Source of the DNA: Anaerolineaceae bacterium
GTDB taxonomy: Bacteria; Chloroflexota; Anaerolineae; Anaerolineales; Villigracilaceae
DNA: 5,449 nucleotides
Assembly: GCA_022181005.1 (NCBI GenBank)
Contig: BQMV01000161.1
Span: 1-5,449 of the forward strand
Direction of reading: 5' to 3'
Position 1 is the stretch's first letter; each line of letters starts with the position of its first letter. Below are positions 4,820-5,449 of the stretch, piece after piece. The position numbers and the translations under genes are program-made. Under the pieces are notes generated by a model. It was not told the DNA's origin and made no database searches. It saw only the letters and a program-made list of their open reading frames with translations.

Positions 4820-5367
4820 ATGCCTGAATTAATTTGGCGGGATAAACAATTGAAAGTTATTGCGCCCACTGCGTTGACATTGGATTCTATCGTCTTTCCG
4901 GGCGGCTGCGGATATCCGCAATCGGAACCGAAGAATAGGCTGATATGGGGAGACAACCTTGCCGTGATGGCGGCTCTGCTGCCGACGCACGAGAATCGCA
5001 TAAACCTTATGTATGCCGACCCGCCGTTTTTTACGAATAAAAAATTTGCGGCGCGAATTGGGCGCGGCGAAGATTCGCGTAAACCGAAACAGTGGAAACT
5101 TGCCGAAGGGTACCGCGACGATTGGACTGACCTTGACGCTTATCTTGACTTTCTCTACCAACGTCTCTTCCTGATGTTTCGCTTGCTCGCTCCCAATGGG
5201 ACTCTCTACCTGCATCTTGACTGGCACGCCGATTCGTACGCCCGCCTTTTACTGGATGAAATCTTCGGCGCGGATCGCTTGCTTAATGAGATTATCTGGA
5301 CCTATCATGGTCCTTCGCAGATTCGCCGGGCGTTCAACCGCAAGCACGATACAATCCTTTCGTACAC
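4820..5367 (+). CDS. Beta-class DNA (N6-adenine or N4-cytosine) methyltransferase, 3'-truncated
   Basis: This transfers a methyl group from S-adenosylmethionine to an exocyclic amino group in DNA. About 182 native residues are visible. WGDNLAVMAALLP at 43-55 is the usual lead-in, followed by the catalytic motif IV YADPPFF with DPPF at 67-70. Then come NGTLYLHLDWHADSYARLLLDEIFG at about 126-150 and EIIWTYHGPSQIRRAFNRKHDTILSYT at about 157-183, typical of type II or type III Mod-like enzymes with motif IV before motif I. The SAM-binding motif (DPFxGSGT) and the rest of target recognition would lie further downstream and are missing. The target cannot be predicted. The ATG is 3 bases after the L,D-transpeptidase stop with no Shine-Dalgarno sequence, suggesting translational coupling. 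The open frame continues to a TGA at 5432-5434, but everything after about residue 182 is adapter sequence. A partner restriction enzyme could lie beyond the break. Confidence 0.9.
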
Positions 5368-5433
5368 AGATCGGAAGAGCACACGTCTGAACTCCAGTCA
5401 CGTGGCCTTATCTCGTATGCCGTCTTCGGCTTG
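5368..5433 (+). other. Illumina TruSeq adapter sequence (assembly artifact)
   Basis: From 5368 the sequence is AGATCGGAAGAGC followed by the rest of the TruSeq indexed adapter: the ACACGTCTGAACTCCAGTCAC segment, a GTGGCC index at 5402-5407 (as in TruSeq index 20, with its following TT), then ATCTCGTATGCCGTCTTC and GGCTTG. The only difference from the standard adapter is G instead of T at 5428. The A at 5368 may come from A-tailing of the library insert. In the methyltransferase frame it translates to DRKSTRLNSSHVA, a peptide familiar as database contamination; in another frame it gives IGRAHV. It is not genomic DNA. Confidence 0.98.
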
Positions 5434-5449
5434 AAAAAAAAAAAATAAA
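5434..5449 (+). other. Poly-A read tail after the adapter
   Basis: Twelve A, one T (5446) and three A follow the adapter end. This is the usual run of base calls once an Illumina read passes the end of the adapter, not a polyadenylated transcript. The lone T and the mismatch at 5428 fit low-quality late cycles. Confidence 0.93.

Noticed and set aside
5196..5390. Open frame ending in an IGRAHV tail
   Set aside because: It is a shadow of the methyltransferase in another frame, and its end is translated adapter.
5434..5449. Poly-A stretch as a biological tail or tract
   Set aside because: It directly follows the end of a sequencing adapter, so it is a read-end artifact.

Overview
The window reads as one fragment of a mid-GC bacterial chromosome from a draft or metagenome assembly. 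All convincing genes are on the + strand. The organism is most likely a Chloroflexota bacterium of the Anaerolineae type. This rests on the overall look of the proteins: a tiny SWIM zinc-finger protein beginning MNYGMIGKLEKAKRYAEE, a Tat-exported SH3-like plus YkuD L,D-transpeptidase, and an NH3-dependent NadE. No phylogenetic marker is present, so this is an inference of moderate strength.

Layout. Positions 1-912 hold the C-terminal two thirds of a beta-CASP metallo-beta-lactamase RNase-like protein, cut by the left edge. Next comes tRNA-Ser(CGA) at 939-1025, with a perfect TATAAT box overlapping the end of the preceding gene. Then follows a two-gene unit, nadE (1113-1937) and an overlapping MFS exporter of the MFS_3/EntS-like type (1937-3184). 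A 198-base gap (3185-3382) carries a good sigma70-type promoter (TTGACG-N17-TATACT), a perfect inverted repeat over its -10 box, and a strong intrinsic terminator about 55 bases after the expected start. All of these lie in front of an 80-residue SWIM zinc-finger protein (3383-3625), which ends in its own strong terminator. A further short gap leads to an L,D-transpeptidase (3776-4816), and 3 bases later to the N-terminal part of a beta-class DNA methyltransferase (4820 onward).

The right end is not biological. From 5368 the sequence is the Illumina TruSeq adapter including an index, then a poly-A tail. The methyltransferase reading frame therefore ends artificially, and its last roughly 21 apparent residues are translated adapter.

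The most interesting native structure is the leader of the SWIM gene: promoter, operator-like palindrome, terminator, then a strong ribosome-binding site, with no room for a second promoter. This looks like a transcription attenuator or a short independent RNA. A second pattern is that nadE and the L,D-transpeptidase both lack a Shine-Dalgarno sequence and both have a -10-like hexamer ending exactly 9 bases before the ATG, suggesting leaderless or near-leaderless mRNAs. I see no CRISPR array, insertion sequence or complete defence system. The methyltransferase could belong to a restriction-modification system, but its neighbours lie outside the window.
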